Positions 15,965-25,298 of a stretch of DNA of 34,795 nucleotides are shown here, in pieces (position 1 is the stretch's first letter; every line of letters begins with the position of its first letter). The notes under the pieces were generated by a model that did not search any database, was not told where the DNA came from, and worked only from the letters and a program-made list of their open reading frames with translations. The DNA comes from Bacteroidota bacterium (GTDB taxonomy: Bacteria > Bacteroidota > Bacteroidia > Bacteroidales > Paludibacteraceae), in the NCBI GenBank assembly GCA_021779195.1, contig JAJYBB010000029.1, forward strand, positions 1 to 34,795, given 5' to 3'. The position numbers and the translations under genes are program-made.

Positions 15965-16030
15965 GATTTGAAAATTTGAAAATGAACCTAAATGCGTGTA
16001 TTGCATCTTTAATTTTCAAATTTTCAAATC
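15965..16030. repeat. 19-bp perfect AT-rich inverted repeat before cusA
   Basis: GATTTGAAAATTTGAAAAT (15965-15983) and its exact complement (16012-16030) enclose a 28-base loop that contains a further ATGC/GCAT pair. On the plus strand ATTTTTCT follows, so it could act as a weak terminator or a stabilising 3' structure for the HMA message. Extra TTTGAAAATT (15951-15960) and CAAATTTGAAA (16042-16052) words flank it, 28 bases or less from the cusA start. Confidence 0.85.
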
Positions 16031-16057
16031 ATTTTTCTCATCTTCAAATTTGAAATC

Positions 16058-19000
16058 ATGTTCAACAAACTCGTTCATTATTTTCTCTATCATCGGCTGA
16101 TTACTTTTATTTTTCTGATAGCTTTTGTGGGATTGGGAATTGCATATGCGCCGTTTAATTGGAAAACGGGCATCATTCCCCGCGATCCGATTCCGGTGGA
16201 TGCCATCCCCGATATTGGTGACAATCAGCAAATTGTTTCCACCGAATGGATGGGACGCTCGCCCCGTGATATTCAGGATCAGATCAGCTATCCGCTCACC
16301 TCGGCTTTGCTCGGTATTCCGGGTGTGAAAACCATTCGGAGCACGTCCATGTTCGGTATGTCGTTTATCTACATTATTTTCAAGGATAACGTAGAATTTT
16401 ACTGGAGCCGCTCGCGGATATTGGAAAAGCTGAATTCACTGCCAGCCGGAACGTTGCCGCAAGGCGTTCAACCGGCATTGGGACCCGATGCCACGGCGCT
16501 TGGACAGATTTTCTGGTACACACTCGAAGGGCGTGACCCGAAAACAGGCAAACCGAATGGTGGATGGAGTCCGCAAGAATTGCGTACCATTCAGGATTTT
16601 TACGTTAAATACAGTTTGTCGACTGCCGAAGGTGTTTCGGAAGTGGCTTCGGTGGGTGGTTTTACGAAGGAATATCAGGTGGATGTTAATCCCGATGCAC
16701 TGAAAGCTTACGGTGTGTCGGTGATGGACGTGATGAATGCGGTCAAAAAAAGCAACTTAGATATTGGTGCCGAAACCATTGAACTGAATAATGTGGAATA
16801 CATCATTCGTGGGTTGGGTTATGTAAAGAATTTGGATGATTTGGCTAATTCGGTCGTGGCGGTTCGGAATAATATTCCTGTCAGGATAAAAGATGTGGCG
16901 CGCACTTCCTTTGGGCCTGCTACCCGTCGCGGTGGGCTTGACAAAGATGGAAGCGAAGCTGTGGGAGCGGTGGTTGTTGCCCGTTATGGTTCCAACCCGA
17001 TGGAAGTAATCGGGAATGTAAAAGCTAAAATCAAAGAAATAGCGGCAGGGTTGCCTGAAAAGAAACTGGCGGATGGCAGCATTTCCAAAGTAACCGTGGT
17101 GCCTTTTTACGACCGTACCGGGTTGATAAAAGAAACCATTGGGACACTTGAATCGGCGCTTTCGCACGAAATTCTGATCAGTATTATTGTCATTATCGTG
17201 TTGGTATTGAATCTTCGCGCTTCGGTAATTGTTGCCGGATTGTTGCCGCTGGGTGTGCTAATGACATTTATTCTGATGCATTTCTTCGGTGTGGAAGCGA
17301 ATATTGTGGCTTTGTCGGGTATTGCCATTGCCATTGGCGTGATGGTGGATATTGGCATTGTAGATGTGGAAAATATTCTGCGGCATCTCGAAATGCCGGA
17401 GAATAAAGGTGTGCGTGGCAAAGAATTGATGAACGTTATTTACCTGGCTACAACCGAAGTGCGTGCAGCCGTGGTAACTTCCATTGCTACTACCATTGTG
17501 AGTTTCTTGCCGGTTTTTGCCATGCAGGCAGCCGAAGGAAAATTATTTCATCCGCTTGCATTTACAAAGTCGTTTGCACTTATTTCGGCATTTATTCTCG
17601 GCATTGTGGTTTTGCCAACGTTGGTACATATTGTTTTTGATATCCGGATTGATACAAAGAAAATCCGTAGGTATTTTAATGGAGGGTTAATCGTTGCCGG
17701 AGTTTTGTTCGTAGCCATCTGGCAGGTTTGGCCTGCACTGGCGTTGGTGGCAGTAGGAATTAATAATCTGCTGGATTATCGCTGGACAAAAAAACGGAAG
17801 GAATTTCCGAACTATATCAATATTGGCATAACTGTGTTGGTAGCGGTGTATTATTTGTCCAAAGAATGGTTGCCGTTGGGTGCAACAAACAGCTTATTGG
17901 TCAATTTTTTGTTTGTAACCGGAATTGTAGCTGTAATTTTATCCATTTTGATGACGATGGTTCATTTCTACGAACCGATTCTTCGCTGGGCATTGATTCA
18001 TAAATGGAAATTTTTGATACTGCCTGCTATTACTTTGTTTTTTGGGTTACTTGTCTGGCAGGGATTTGATAAAATATTCGGGCCGGTGGCAAAAGGTGTT
18101 GAAAAAATTGGATGGCAAGCTCCGGCGGGGAAATTCCCGGGGATTGGCAAAGAATTTATGCCATCGTTGAACGAAGGTTCGTATTTGCTGATGCCAACCA
18201 GTATGCCGCATTCAAGTATTGAAAAGAACTTGCAATACATCGAACTGCTGGATAAGCGGTTGTCGGCTATTCCCGAAGTGGAAGTGGCGGTGGGCAAATG
18301 GGGACGTGTGAATTCGGCGCTCGATCCCGCTCCGGTACAAATGTTCGAAAACACCATTAATTACCGACCTGAATATAAGTTGGATGAAAATGGTCAGCGT
18401 GAACGATTCAAAGTGAATGGTGAAGGAGAATTTCTATTGAAAAACGGAAAAACATTCAACGCAAAAACGGAAACTCTTCGGGCCATTCCTTCCGATAGTT
18501 TGATTTCCGATGATAGTGGTGAGTATTTCCGTCAATGGCGACCGCAAATTAAAAATCCAAATGATATTTGGAATGAAATTGTGAAAGTTACCAATATCCC
18601 GGGTTTAACTTCCGCTCCGAAATTACAACCGATTGAAACCCGATTAGTGATGCTTTCTACCGGAATGCGTGCGCCAATGGGTTTAAAAGTGTACGGCCCG
18701 GATTTGGAATCGATTGAAAAAGCGGGAATGGAGTTTGAAAAAGCTTTGAAGGAAGTACCTTCGGTAAAAGCTTCGTCGGTGTTCTACGATCGTGCTGTGG
18801 GTGCGCCTTACTTAGAAATAAAATTGAACCGTGATGCTATGGCGCGTTACGGAATGACGGTGAGCGACGTGCAGGATGTGTTGCAGGTAGCCATGGGAGG
18901 AATGACCCTGAGTACTTCGGTGGAAGGGCGGGAACGTTTCCCGATGCGCGTTCGCTATGCCCGTGAGCTGCGCGATAACCCCGACGATATTATGCGAATT

Positions 19001-19846
19001 TTGATTCCTGCAATGAACGGTACACAAATTCCATTGAGCGAAATTGCCGACATACAGTATACACGCGGTGCGCAAATGATTAAAACTGAAGATACATTCT
19101 TAGTCGGCTATGTTATTTTCGACAAGCTTGAAGGCAAAGCCGAAGTGGATGTGGTGGATCAAGCCGCCAATATTATTCAGAAGAAACTGGATTCAGGAGA
19201 ATTGAAATTACCAGCAGGAGTTACATACAAATTTGCAGGTAACTACGAAAACGAGATGCGGGCAACCAAGAGGTTAGCCATCGTCATTCCCATCAGTTTA
19301 TTGCTGATTTTGCTCTTGTTGTACTTCCAGTTCAAAACCGTGACGGCATCGTTTATTCACTTCTCGGGCGTATTTGTGGCATTTGCAGGCGGGTTTATCA
19401 TGCTGTGGCTTTACGGGCAAGGTTGGTTTCTGAACTTCTCCGTTGCCGGAATGAACCTGCGCGACCTTTTCCAGATTCATCCCATAAATTTGAGTGTGGC
19501 GGTCTGGGTTGGGTTTATCGCCCTGTTTGGAATTGCTACCAACGACGGAGTGATTATGGGAACCTACATTCATCAGGTATTCGAAGATAAAAAACCGAAA
19601 ACTGTACACGATGTACGCGAAGCAGTGGTCGAAGCCGGTAAAAAACGCGTTCGTCCGGCTATGATGACAACGGCTGTGGCAGTTATTGCCCTGCTGCCTG
19701 TCCTTACTTCTACCGGAAAAGGGGCTGACATTATGGTGCCGATGGCCATTCCCACATTTGGTGGCATGATTATTCAGGTAATGACTATTTATGTGGTTCC
19801 GCTGTTTCAGGCAATGTGGAGGGAAAAAGCAATTCATAATTCATAA
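16058..19846 (+). CDS. cusA: CusA/CzcA family heavy-metal RND efflux pump
   Basis: 1262 residues; the inner-membrane proton-driven pump of a tripartite efflux system. HME-RND marks are SYPLTSALLGIPGVKTIRS, the membrane helix 4 segment GVMVDIGIVDVEN with its acidic relay residues, and TAVAVIALLPVL near the end. The three methionines of the E. coli CusA copper site (M573, M623, M672) have counterparts M865 (MLSTGM), M933 (RYGMTV) and M986 (IPAMNG), so Cu(I)/Ag(I) is the likely substrate. It is about 200 residues longer than E. coli CusA; roughly 528-637 is an extra hydrophobic block with about four membrane segments between helices 6 and 7, as is usual in Bacteroidota. Eleven bases separate it from cusC. 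Codons are more G+C-rich than in flanking genes. Confidence 0.95.
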   Translation: MFNKLVHYFLYHRLITFIFLIAFVGLGIAYAPFNWKTGIIPRDPIPVDAIPDIGDNQQIVSTEWMGRSPRDIQDQISYPLTSALLGIPGVKTIRSTSMFGMSFIYIIFKDNVEFYWSRSRILEKLNSLPAGTLPQGVQPALGPDATALGQIFWYTLEGRDPKTGKPNGGWSPQELRTIQDFYVKYSLSTAEGVSEVASVGGFTKEYQVDVNPDALKAYGVSVMDVMNAVKKSNLDIGAETIELNNVEYIIRGLGYVKNLDDLANSVVAVRNNIPVRIKDVARTSFGPATRRGGLDKDGSEAVGAVVVARYGSNPMEVIGNVKAKIKEIAAGLPEKKLADGSISKVTVVPFYDRTGLIKETIGTLESALSHEILISIIVIIVLVLNLRASVIVAGLLPLGVLMTFILMHFFGVEANIVALSGIAIAIGVMVDIGIVDVENILRHLEMPENKGVRGKELMNVIYLATTEVRAAVVTSIATTIVSFLPVFAMQAAEGKLFHPLAFTKSFALISAFILGIVVLPTLVHIVFDIRIDTKKIRRYFNGGLIVAGVLFVAIWQVWPALALVAVGINNLLDYRWTKKRKEFPNYINIGITVLVAVYYLSKEWLPLGATNSLLVNFLFVTGIVAVILSILMTMVHFYEPILRWALIHKWKFLILPAITLFFGLLVWQGFDKIFGPVAKGVEKIGWQAPAGKFPGIGKEFMPSLNEGSYLLMPTSMPHSSIEKNLQYIELLDKRLSAIPEVEVAVGKWGRVNSALDPAPVQMFENTINYRPEYKLDENGQRERFKVNGEGEFLLKNGKTFNAKTETLRAIPSDSLISDDSGEYFRQWRPQIKNPNDIWNEIVKVTNIPGLTSAPKLQPIETRLVMLSTGMRAPMGLKVYGPDLESIEKAGMEFEKALKEVPSVKASSVFYDRAVGAPYLEIKLNRDAMARYGMTVSDVQDVLQVAMGGMTLSTSVEGRERFPMRVRYARELRDNPDDIMRILIPAMNGTQIPLSEIADIQYTRGAQMIKTEDTFLVGYVIFDKLEGKAEVDVVDQAANIIQKKLDSGELKLPAGVTYKFAGNYENEMRATKRLAIVIPISLLLILLLLYFQFKTVTASFIHFSGVFVAFAGGFIMLWLYGQGWFLNFSVAGMNLRDLFQIHPINLSVAVWVGFIALFGIATNDGVIMGTYIHQVFEDKKPKTVHDVREAVVEAGKKRVRPAMMTTAVAVIALLPVLTSTGKGADIMVPMAIPTFGGMIIQVMTIYVVPLFQAMWREKAIHNS

Positions 19847-19857
19847 TTAAGATATCA

Positions 19858-21255
19858 ATGAAAATGAACATTAAATATATTATTCTCTCATTGTTCTTTC
19901 TTCCACAGGTTTCAGTTTTTTCCCAATCTGATTCCTTGATGCATTACTTGGAGATTGCGACCAAAAACAATCCGACGGTGATGCAGCGATACAATGAATA
20001 CGAGGCAGCATTGCAGAAAGTGCCACAGGTGGGCAGTTTGCCCGATCCGCAATTGGATCTGGGCGTTTACCTCAGTCCGATGGAATTGATTGCCGGCAAT
20101 CAGGTGGCCGATATTAAACTGATGCAAATGTTTCCGTGGTTTGGCGTACTCAAAAATGCTACGGATGAAATGAGCCTGATGGCTAAGGCAAAGTTTGAAA
20201 CTTTCAGAGATGCTAAGTTGCAAGTGTATTACGATGTACAGCGAACGTGGTTCGATTTATACAAAGTCCGCCAGAATATCCGCATTTCCGAAAAAAACGT
20301 GGAGCTCCTGAAAACGATTGAACGGTTGACATTGGTACAATACAAAACAGGTTCGATTGGAGGAAACATCCCGCAACCTTCATCAGGAAAAGCTGCAGTG
20401 GCTTCTTCCGGTTCTTCGGGAATGAATGTTATGGGTGGAGGTTCAGGTTCAACATCCGGTGCTTCTTCGGCTTCATCACAGTCCGGTTCAATGGGATCGG
20501 CTTCCGGTAGCTCCGGTTTGGCGGGTGTGTACCAGATTCAAATTGAACTGGGCGATTTGGAAAACGGCATTGCAACATTGAAAAATGAAGAACAAGTCAT
20601 TGTGGCTCAATTCAACAGCCAGCTGAACCGACCGTTAACCGCCACCGTTTATGTGCCGGACAGTCTGGCAGTTGAACCGTTGAATATAAGCTATTTGTCG
20701 GTGAATGATTCTATGTTTACCCGAAACCCGATGCTGACGATGATTCATTACGAACAGCAATCGCTCGATGCCCGGAAAAGGATGCAGAAGCAAATGGGAT
20801 TCCCTATGGTGGGGCTTGGGGTGAATTATTCGGTTATCAATAAAAGCGCAATGTCCACTTCCCCCATGAATGGTCAGGATATGATTATGCCCATGATCAC
20901 GCTTACGTTGCCTGTTTACCGGAAGAAATACAAAGCCATGCAGACGGAAACAGATTTTCTGAAAAAAGCTTCGGAGCAAAACTATCGGGCAGCGGCTAAT
21001 TCGTTGCAAACAGAGTATTACGAGGCGTTGCAATTGTACTACGATGCCGGGCGGCGCATGAAATTGTACCAAAATCAAAGTCGGTTGGCTCAGAAAACGC
21101 TGGCTATTTCCATAAAGTCATTCTCGTCGGCAGCTTCGGGACTAAGTGATATTTTACGCATTCGCCAGCAATTGCAAGATTATGAACTGAAAGAAGTGGA
21201 AGCAGTGGCGGATTTCAATAAGGCGGAAGCGTGGGTGAAACGTTTAACGCCTTGA
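19858..21255 (+). CDS. TolC family outer membrane protein of the metal efflux system (CusC-like)
   Basis: 465 residues. A signal peptide (MKMNIKYIILSLFFLPQVSVFS) precedes the outer membrane efflux protein fold. The N-terminal half has the metal-efflux pattern VPQVGSLPDPQL; DIKLMQMFPWFG and an LPVYRK strand near the C-terminus also fit. Unusual is residues 166-223, a low-complexity block of Ser, Gly and Ala with several Met (e.g. SSGMNVMGGGSGS) inserted between two coiled-coil helices, just where the periplasmic hairpin should be. It should dock with CusB and CusA. The start follows cusA by 11 bases; a hairpin follows the stop immediately. Confidence 0.9.
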   Translation: MKMNIKYIILSLFFLPQVSVFSQSDSLMHYLEIATKNNPTVMQRYNEYEAALQKVPQVGSLPDPQLDLGVYLSPMELIAGNQVADIKLMQMFPWFGVLKNATDEMSLMAKAKFETFRDAKLQVYYDVQRTWFDLYKVRQNIRISEKNVELLKTIERLTLVQYKTGSIGGNIPQPSSGKAAVASSGSSGMNVMGGGSGSTSGASSASSQSGSMGSASGSSGLAGVYQIQIELGDLENGIATLKNEEQVIVAQFNSQLNRPLTATVYVPDSLAVEPLNISYLSVNDSMFTRNPMLTMIHYEQQSLDARKRMQKQMGFPMVGLGVNYSVINKSAMSTSPMNGQDMIMPMITLTLPVYRKKYKAMQTETDFLKKASEQNYRAAANSLQTEYYEALQLYYDAGRRMKLYQNQSRLAQKTLAISIKSFSSAASGLSDILRIRQQLQDYELKEVEAVADFNKAEAWVKRLTP

Positions 21256-21301
21256 ATACTGCTCCAAACCCCCGAAGAGGTTTGAAGTCAGTATTGTTTT
21301 A
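21255..21301 (+). terminator. Hairpin between the cusC-like and cusB genes
   Basis: AATACTG (21255-21261) pairs with CAGTATT (21289-21295) and, inside it, CAAACC (21265-21270) with GGTTTG (21279-21284); small internal loops separate the two stems. GTTTTATTT follows. It begins at the last base of the cusC-like stop codon. It may cause partial termination or stabilise the upstream message; a possible -7 box TAGTTTTG for cusB lies at 21332-21339. Confidence 0.5.
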
Positions 21302-21401
21302 TTTCAACGATTTAATATTTTTTGATATTTATAGTTTTGCATCTTACATATAACACGTCTTTAGACCCCTTTAAAGGGCTGGGGCAGTAATAATAAAATT
21401 T

Positions 21402-22688
21402 ATGAAAAAAATATTTTCAAACAAATACGTTCGGTCAGGGCTATTGGTGCTGGCCGGTTTATTCATTGGATGGTTGTTTTTTCATTCCGGGCACAAAGCA
21501 CCTGAAAAACAACAGTTGACCGAAGCCAAAAAACAAATATGGACTTGTGCCATGCATCCTCAAATCCGACTGGATCATCCGGGTAAATGTCCGATTTGCG
21601 GTATGGATTTAATCCCGTTGACTGACTATAACAGCGATGCAAAGATGGATTCGGATGCCATTAATTTTAGCAAAGAAGCTATGGAATTGGCTAATGTTGC
21701 AACATCGATTGTTAGTTTTCACCAACCGGTTAAGGACGTTCGACTTTACGGAAAGGTGCAGGCCGACGAACGGTTGTTGCAGAATCAGGTGGCACAATTT
21801 TCGGGACGAATAGAAAAGCTGATGGTGAATTTCACCGGTGAACCTGTCCACAAAGGACAATTGCTGGCTTTGATTTACTCGCCCGAATTAATTACGGCGC
21901 AAGAGGAATTATTGGAAGCGGCAAAAAGCAAAGCGTCGCAACCCGAAATTTACGAGGCAGCCCGTGAAAAACTGCTTCAATGGAAACTTACCGCAAGTCA
22001 GGTAGCACAAATTGAGAATTCGGGTCGGGTAAAAACGAATTTTGAAGTGTATGCCAACACTTCTGGAATTGTAACTGCCCGCCGGGTAAATACGGGCGAT
22101 TATGTTTCGGAAGGAGCGGTATTGTTCGATGTTGCTAATCTTTCGGATGTTTGGGTACTGTTCGATGCGTACGAGAGCGATTTACCATTCCTGAAAGTGG
22201 GTGATAAAATAGACTTTACGCTGGAAGCATTGCCCGGCACACATTTTTCGGCCAATATCAAATTCATCGATCCGGTGATTGATCCGGTAACCCGTGTGGC
22301 CAACGTGCGGGTAGAAGTAAGCAATGCAGGCGGAAAACTGAAACCCGAAATGTTTGCTTCCGGCGTGGTGCGAGCTAATCTGAATCAGTACAAGGATAAA
22401 TTAGTCATTCCTGCTTCGGCGGTATTGTGGACAGGCAAACGTTCCATAGTGTATGTGAAGCAACCGAATACGAAAGAAATGAACTTCAAAATGCGTGAAG
22501 TTGAAATTGGTCCGAGGCTTGGAAACAGCTATGTGGTGATGAGCGGCTTGAATGAAGGCGAAGAAATTGTTACCGATGGAACTTTCAGCGTCGATGCAGC
22601 AGCACAATTAGCAGGCAAACCCAGCATGATGAATCGCGGTGAACCTAAACCCCAAAAAATGAGTAGTATGCCGGGGATGAAAATGTAA
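21402..22688 (+). CDS. cusB: CusB-like RND periplasmic adaptor with heavy-metal-binding domain
   Basis: 428 residues. One N-terminal membrane anchor (about 11-28) is followed by a small heavy-metal-binding domain, WTCAMHPQIRLDHPGKCPIC then GMDLIPL, with likely ligands C49, M51, H52, C63, C66 and M68. Then come the barrel-sandwich, a short alpha hairpin (ITAQEELLEAAKSKAS), beta-barrel and membrane-proximal domains, as in CusB. The C-terminal tail SSMPGMKM may add methionine ligands. It should link the pump to the outer membrane channel and pass Cu(I) or Ag(I). It is the last gene of the island; 146 bases with a hairpin separate it from the cusC-like gene, and a convergent helicase gene follows. 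Confidence 0.94.
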   Translation: MKKIFSNKYVRSGLLVLAGLFIGWLFFHSGHKAPEKQQLTEAKKQIWTCAMHPQIRLDHPGKCPICGMDLIPLTDYNSDAKMDSDAINFSKEAMELANVATSIVSFHQPVKDVRLYGKVQADERLLQNQVAQFSGRIEKLMVNFTGEPVHKGQLLALIYSPELITAQEELLEAAKSKASQPEIYEAAREKLLQWKLTASQVAQIENSGRVKTNFEVYANTSGIVTARRVNTGDYVSEGAVLFDVANLSDVWVLFDAYESDLPFLKVGDKIDFTLEALPGTHFSANIKFIDPVIDPVTRVANVRVEVSNAGGKLKPEMFASGVVRANLNQYKDKLVIPASAVLWTGKRSIVYVKQPNTKEMNFKMREVEIGPRLGNSYVVMSGLNEGEEIVTDGTFSVDAAAQLAGKPSMMNRGEPKPQKMSSMPGMKM

Positions 22689-22794
22689 GATGTATTGTAT
22701 CAGCGAACGGCTGAAATTTTTAAATTACAAGTTGAATTTTTCCCTCAATAATTAAAAATGGATCTAAAATAAAATCAAATGGTTAACTGTCAGG

Positions 22795-25098
22795 CTATTT
22801 TAAAACTTCCAATTTTGCAAATTTAAGTAATAATGATTTTATTCCTTTTTCGCCAAAATCGATATCTGCTTTTTCGTTGCCATTAACCACTGTCGTGCTC
22901 AATACTTTGCCAATGCCAAAAACGGCGTGTTTAACAAATATGCCGGTTGGTAGAGTTGTATTTTCTGTTGAAGAAACCTTGACATCTATTCTTTCAATTT
23001 TTGTCATTCGTTTTGGAATGGCTTGATGAAAAGATTCAGGTTCAATTGCCGGTTTTTTAAAAGTATTTCGAAAGAAACTTCGTTCGTTTTCTAATTCATC
23101 ATCCCAGTCAACCAAGGGTTTCCGTTGAATTATTTCTTCTGTTGGTGAGTCTAAAAAAACAGGATCAATGTCTTTAATAAAGCGACTGGGAGTGGCAAAA
23201 TTACTTTTCCCATTTCGAAAGCGCGATTGTGCATGGCTGATAAAACAACGTTCTTCAGCCCGTGTGATTGCTACGTAAAAAAGCCGCCGTTCTTCTTCTA
23301 ATTCGCGTTCGCTCTCCACGCTGAATGCTGATGGGAACAGGTCTTCCTCCATCCCTACAATAAATACAACTTTGAATTCTAATCCTTTAGCCGCATGAAC
23401 TGTCATTAATGTAACCTTGTTTTTATCAGTATCTTTATCGGTATCCTGATCGGTTAAGAGTGAAACTTCAGAAAGAAAATCGGGTAGAAGGGGAGTGTTT
23501 ATACCTTCCGATTGTCTGTTCTCACAATATTCGTGAATGGCTTTGAGTAATTCTTCCACATTTTCTTTCCGGCTCATATTTTCAGGAGATCGATCGGTGT
23601 AAGTATCGCTGACAATGCCTGTAATTTTAATGATACTATTGGCTAAATCATATGCATTTTGGGTATTTATTTGCTGACTAAAAACATCAATCATATTTCG
23701 AAATTGGGATAACCTGTTGGCAGTGGGAGCATTTACTGGCAGGTTATATTTAAGTAAATCACTTAGCACCTGCCAGGCACTTACGGCATGATTTTGTGCA
23801 CATTCCAGCACTTTATTAAGCGTGGTATCGCCAATGCCACGGGCTGGAAAGTTTATGATTCGTTTTAGGGCTTCCTCATCGTTCGGATTCGAAACCAACC
23901 GAAAATAAGCAATAACATCTTTAATTTCCTTGCGTTGATAAAACGATAATCCTCCGTAAATTCGATAGGGAATATTTTGTTTCCGGAGCGATTCTTCGAT
24001 AATTCGCGATTGTGCATTTGTACGGTATAAAATGGCAATATCTCCATATGAATAATGTTCGAAACTTAAATTGTCTATATTTTTAGCGACCATAAAACCC
24101 TCTTCATAATCGGTAAAGGTTGTAATGACTTTGATAAGATTTCCTTCTTCTTTTTCCGAAAAGATCTTTTTCTGAATTTGGCGTGAATTCTTATCAATCA
24201 GACTATTGGCTGCATTCACAATGGTTTTTGTTGACCTGTAATTTTGTTCGAGTTTGAAGATTCGTGCATTTTTGTACGATTGTTGAAACTGGAGAATATT
24301 GTCGATATTAGCACCTCTGAATGAATAAATACTTTGAGCATCGTCGCCTACAACACATATTTTTTCGTGTTCTTCGGCTAATCGTTTAATAATAAGGTAT
24401 TGGGCGAAATTCGTATCCTGATACTCATCAACTAAAATATATCCGAATCGCTCTTGATATTTATGTAAAATAGCTGGATATTTTCGGAAAAGCAAATTCG
24501 TTTGAAGCAATAAATCATCAAAATCCATGGCATCGGCTTGTTTACAGCGATTGCAATAAATGGCATAGATATCTTTGATTAAAGGAATTTGTGCCGCAAC
24601 GTCGGCTTTGAGAAGTTCGATTGTTGACAAATAAGCTTCGGGGGTGATAAGATTGTTTTTGGCCGATGAAATTCGAGACTGAACCAAGCCGGGTTTATAA
24701 ACTTTTTCGTCTAATTTCAATTCTTTAATTATGGCTTTTATTAAATTTTTGGAATCAGCCGAGTCGTAGATAGTGAAATTTTTACTAAACCCGATATGTT
24801 CGGCTTCCGACCGAAGTATACGTGAGAAAACTGAATGAAAAGTTCCCATCCAAAGATAACGAGCTGTTTTTTCGCCCACCATGCCGGCAATTCGTTCTTT
24901 CATTTCGCGGGCTGCTTTATTGGTAAATGTCAGTGCCAGAATGGATATGGGTTGCATACCAGTTTTAAGTAAATAGGCTATTTTATAGGTTAATACACGG
25001 GTTTTCCCTGAACCTGCACCTGCTATCACTAATGAAGCACCATCGGTGTATTCAACGGCCTCCCGCTGACTTTCATTCAACTCATTTAAAAATTTCAT
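22795..25098 (-). CDS. UvrD/PcrA-type ATP-dependent DNA helicase
   Basis: 767 residues from the ATG at 25098. It has the superfamily 1 motifs in order: Q-motif LNESQREAVEY, Walker A GAGSGKT, Ia TFTNKAAREMKER, Walker B DEYQDTN, III GDDAQSIYSFRGA, IV LEQNYRST, V TVHAAKGLEFKVVF and VI VAITRAEERC. The C-terminal region ends in a Tudor-like segment (VKHAVFGIGKVLS) that binds RNA polymerase in PcrA. It unwinds DNA 3' to 5' in nucleotide excision repair and removal of stalled complexes. An in-frame ATG at 25191 would add a polar 31-residue extension (MELSEYKHPQ...) not usual in the family; I prefer 25098, but the longer form is possible. A -7 box lies at 25298-25291. Confidence 0.94.
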   Translation of the reverse strand: MKFLNELNESQREAVEYTDGASLVIAGAGSGKTRVLTYKIAYLLKTGMQPISILALTFTNKAAREMKERIAGMVGEKTARYLWMGTFHSVFSRILRSEAEHIGFSKNFTIYDSADSKNLIKAIIKELKLDEKVYKPGLVQSRISSAKNNLITPEAYLSTIELLKADVAAQIPLIKDIYAIYCNRCKQADAMDFDDLLLQTNLLFRKYPAILHKYQERFGYILVDEYQDTNFAQYLIIKRLAEEHEKICVVGDDAQSIYSFRGANIDNILQFQQSYKNARIFKLEQNYRSTKTIVNAANSLIDKNSRQIQKKIFSEKEEGNLIKVITTFTDYEEGFMVAKNIDNLSFEHYSYGDIAILYRTNAQSRIIEESLRKQNIPYRIYGGLSFYQRKEIKDVIAYFRLVSNPNDEEALKRIINFPARGIGDTTLNKVLECAQNHAVSAWQVLSDLLKYNLPVNAPTANRLSQFRNMIDVFSQQINTQNAYDLANSIIKITGIVSDTYTDRSPENMSRKENVEELLKAIHEYCENRQSEGINTPLLPDFLSEVSLLTDQDTDKDTDKNKVTLMTVHAAKGLEFKVVFIVGMEEDLFPSAFSVESERELEEERRLFYVAITRAEERCFISHAQSRFRNGKSNFATPSRFIKDIDPVFLDSPTEEIIQRKPLVDWDDELENERSFFRNTFKKPAIEPESFHQAIPKRMTKIERIDVKVSSTENTTLPTGIFVKHAVFGIGKVLSTTVVNGNEKADIDFGEKGIKSLLLKFAKLEVLK

Positions 25099-25290
25099 AA
25101 GGTTGTTTTCTGCTTTAATTTCAGAAAAATGATGCGCTTTTGCTGAAAGATCCTGTTTGTTTTGGGGATGTTTATATTCTGAAAGTTCCATATTATTCTG
25201 AAATCCTGATATTTATTTGCTTCGAAGAGTGGGTTCGTGCTTTCTTTTTGCAGTCGAGATTTAATTTCGATAAAAGTATTTTTCTTCTTG

Positions 25291-25298
25291 CAAAGTTA
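25291..25298 (-). promoter_or_regulatory. -7 box upstream of the helicase gene
   Basis: TAACTTTG on the minus strand matches TAnnTTTG and lies about 100 bases before the ATG at 25191 and 192 before that at 25098. No -33 TTG is seen at the right distance. Confidence 0.4.

Noticed and set aside
15948-16055. Repeated TTTGAAAA words as a CRISPR-like array
   Set aside because: Units are neither equal in length nor separated by uniform spacers, and no cas gene is present.
19298-19837. A 179-codon open frame on the minus strand opposite the end of cusA, and many similar ones opposite aconitase, cusB and others
   Set aside because: They lie wholly within well-identified genes, have unnatural composition (many His, Cys, Arg), and lack promoters or recognisable domains.
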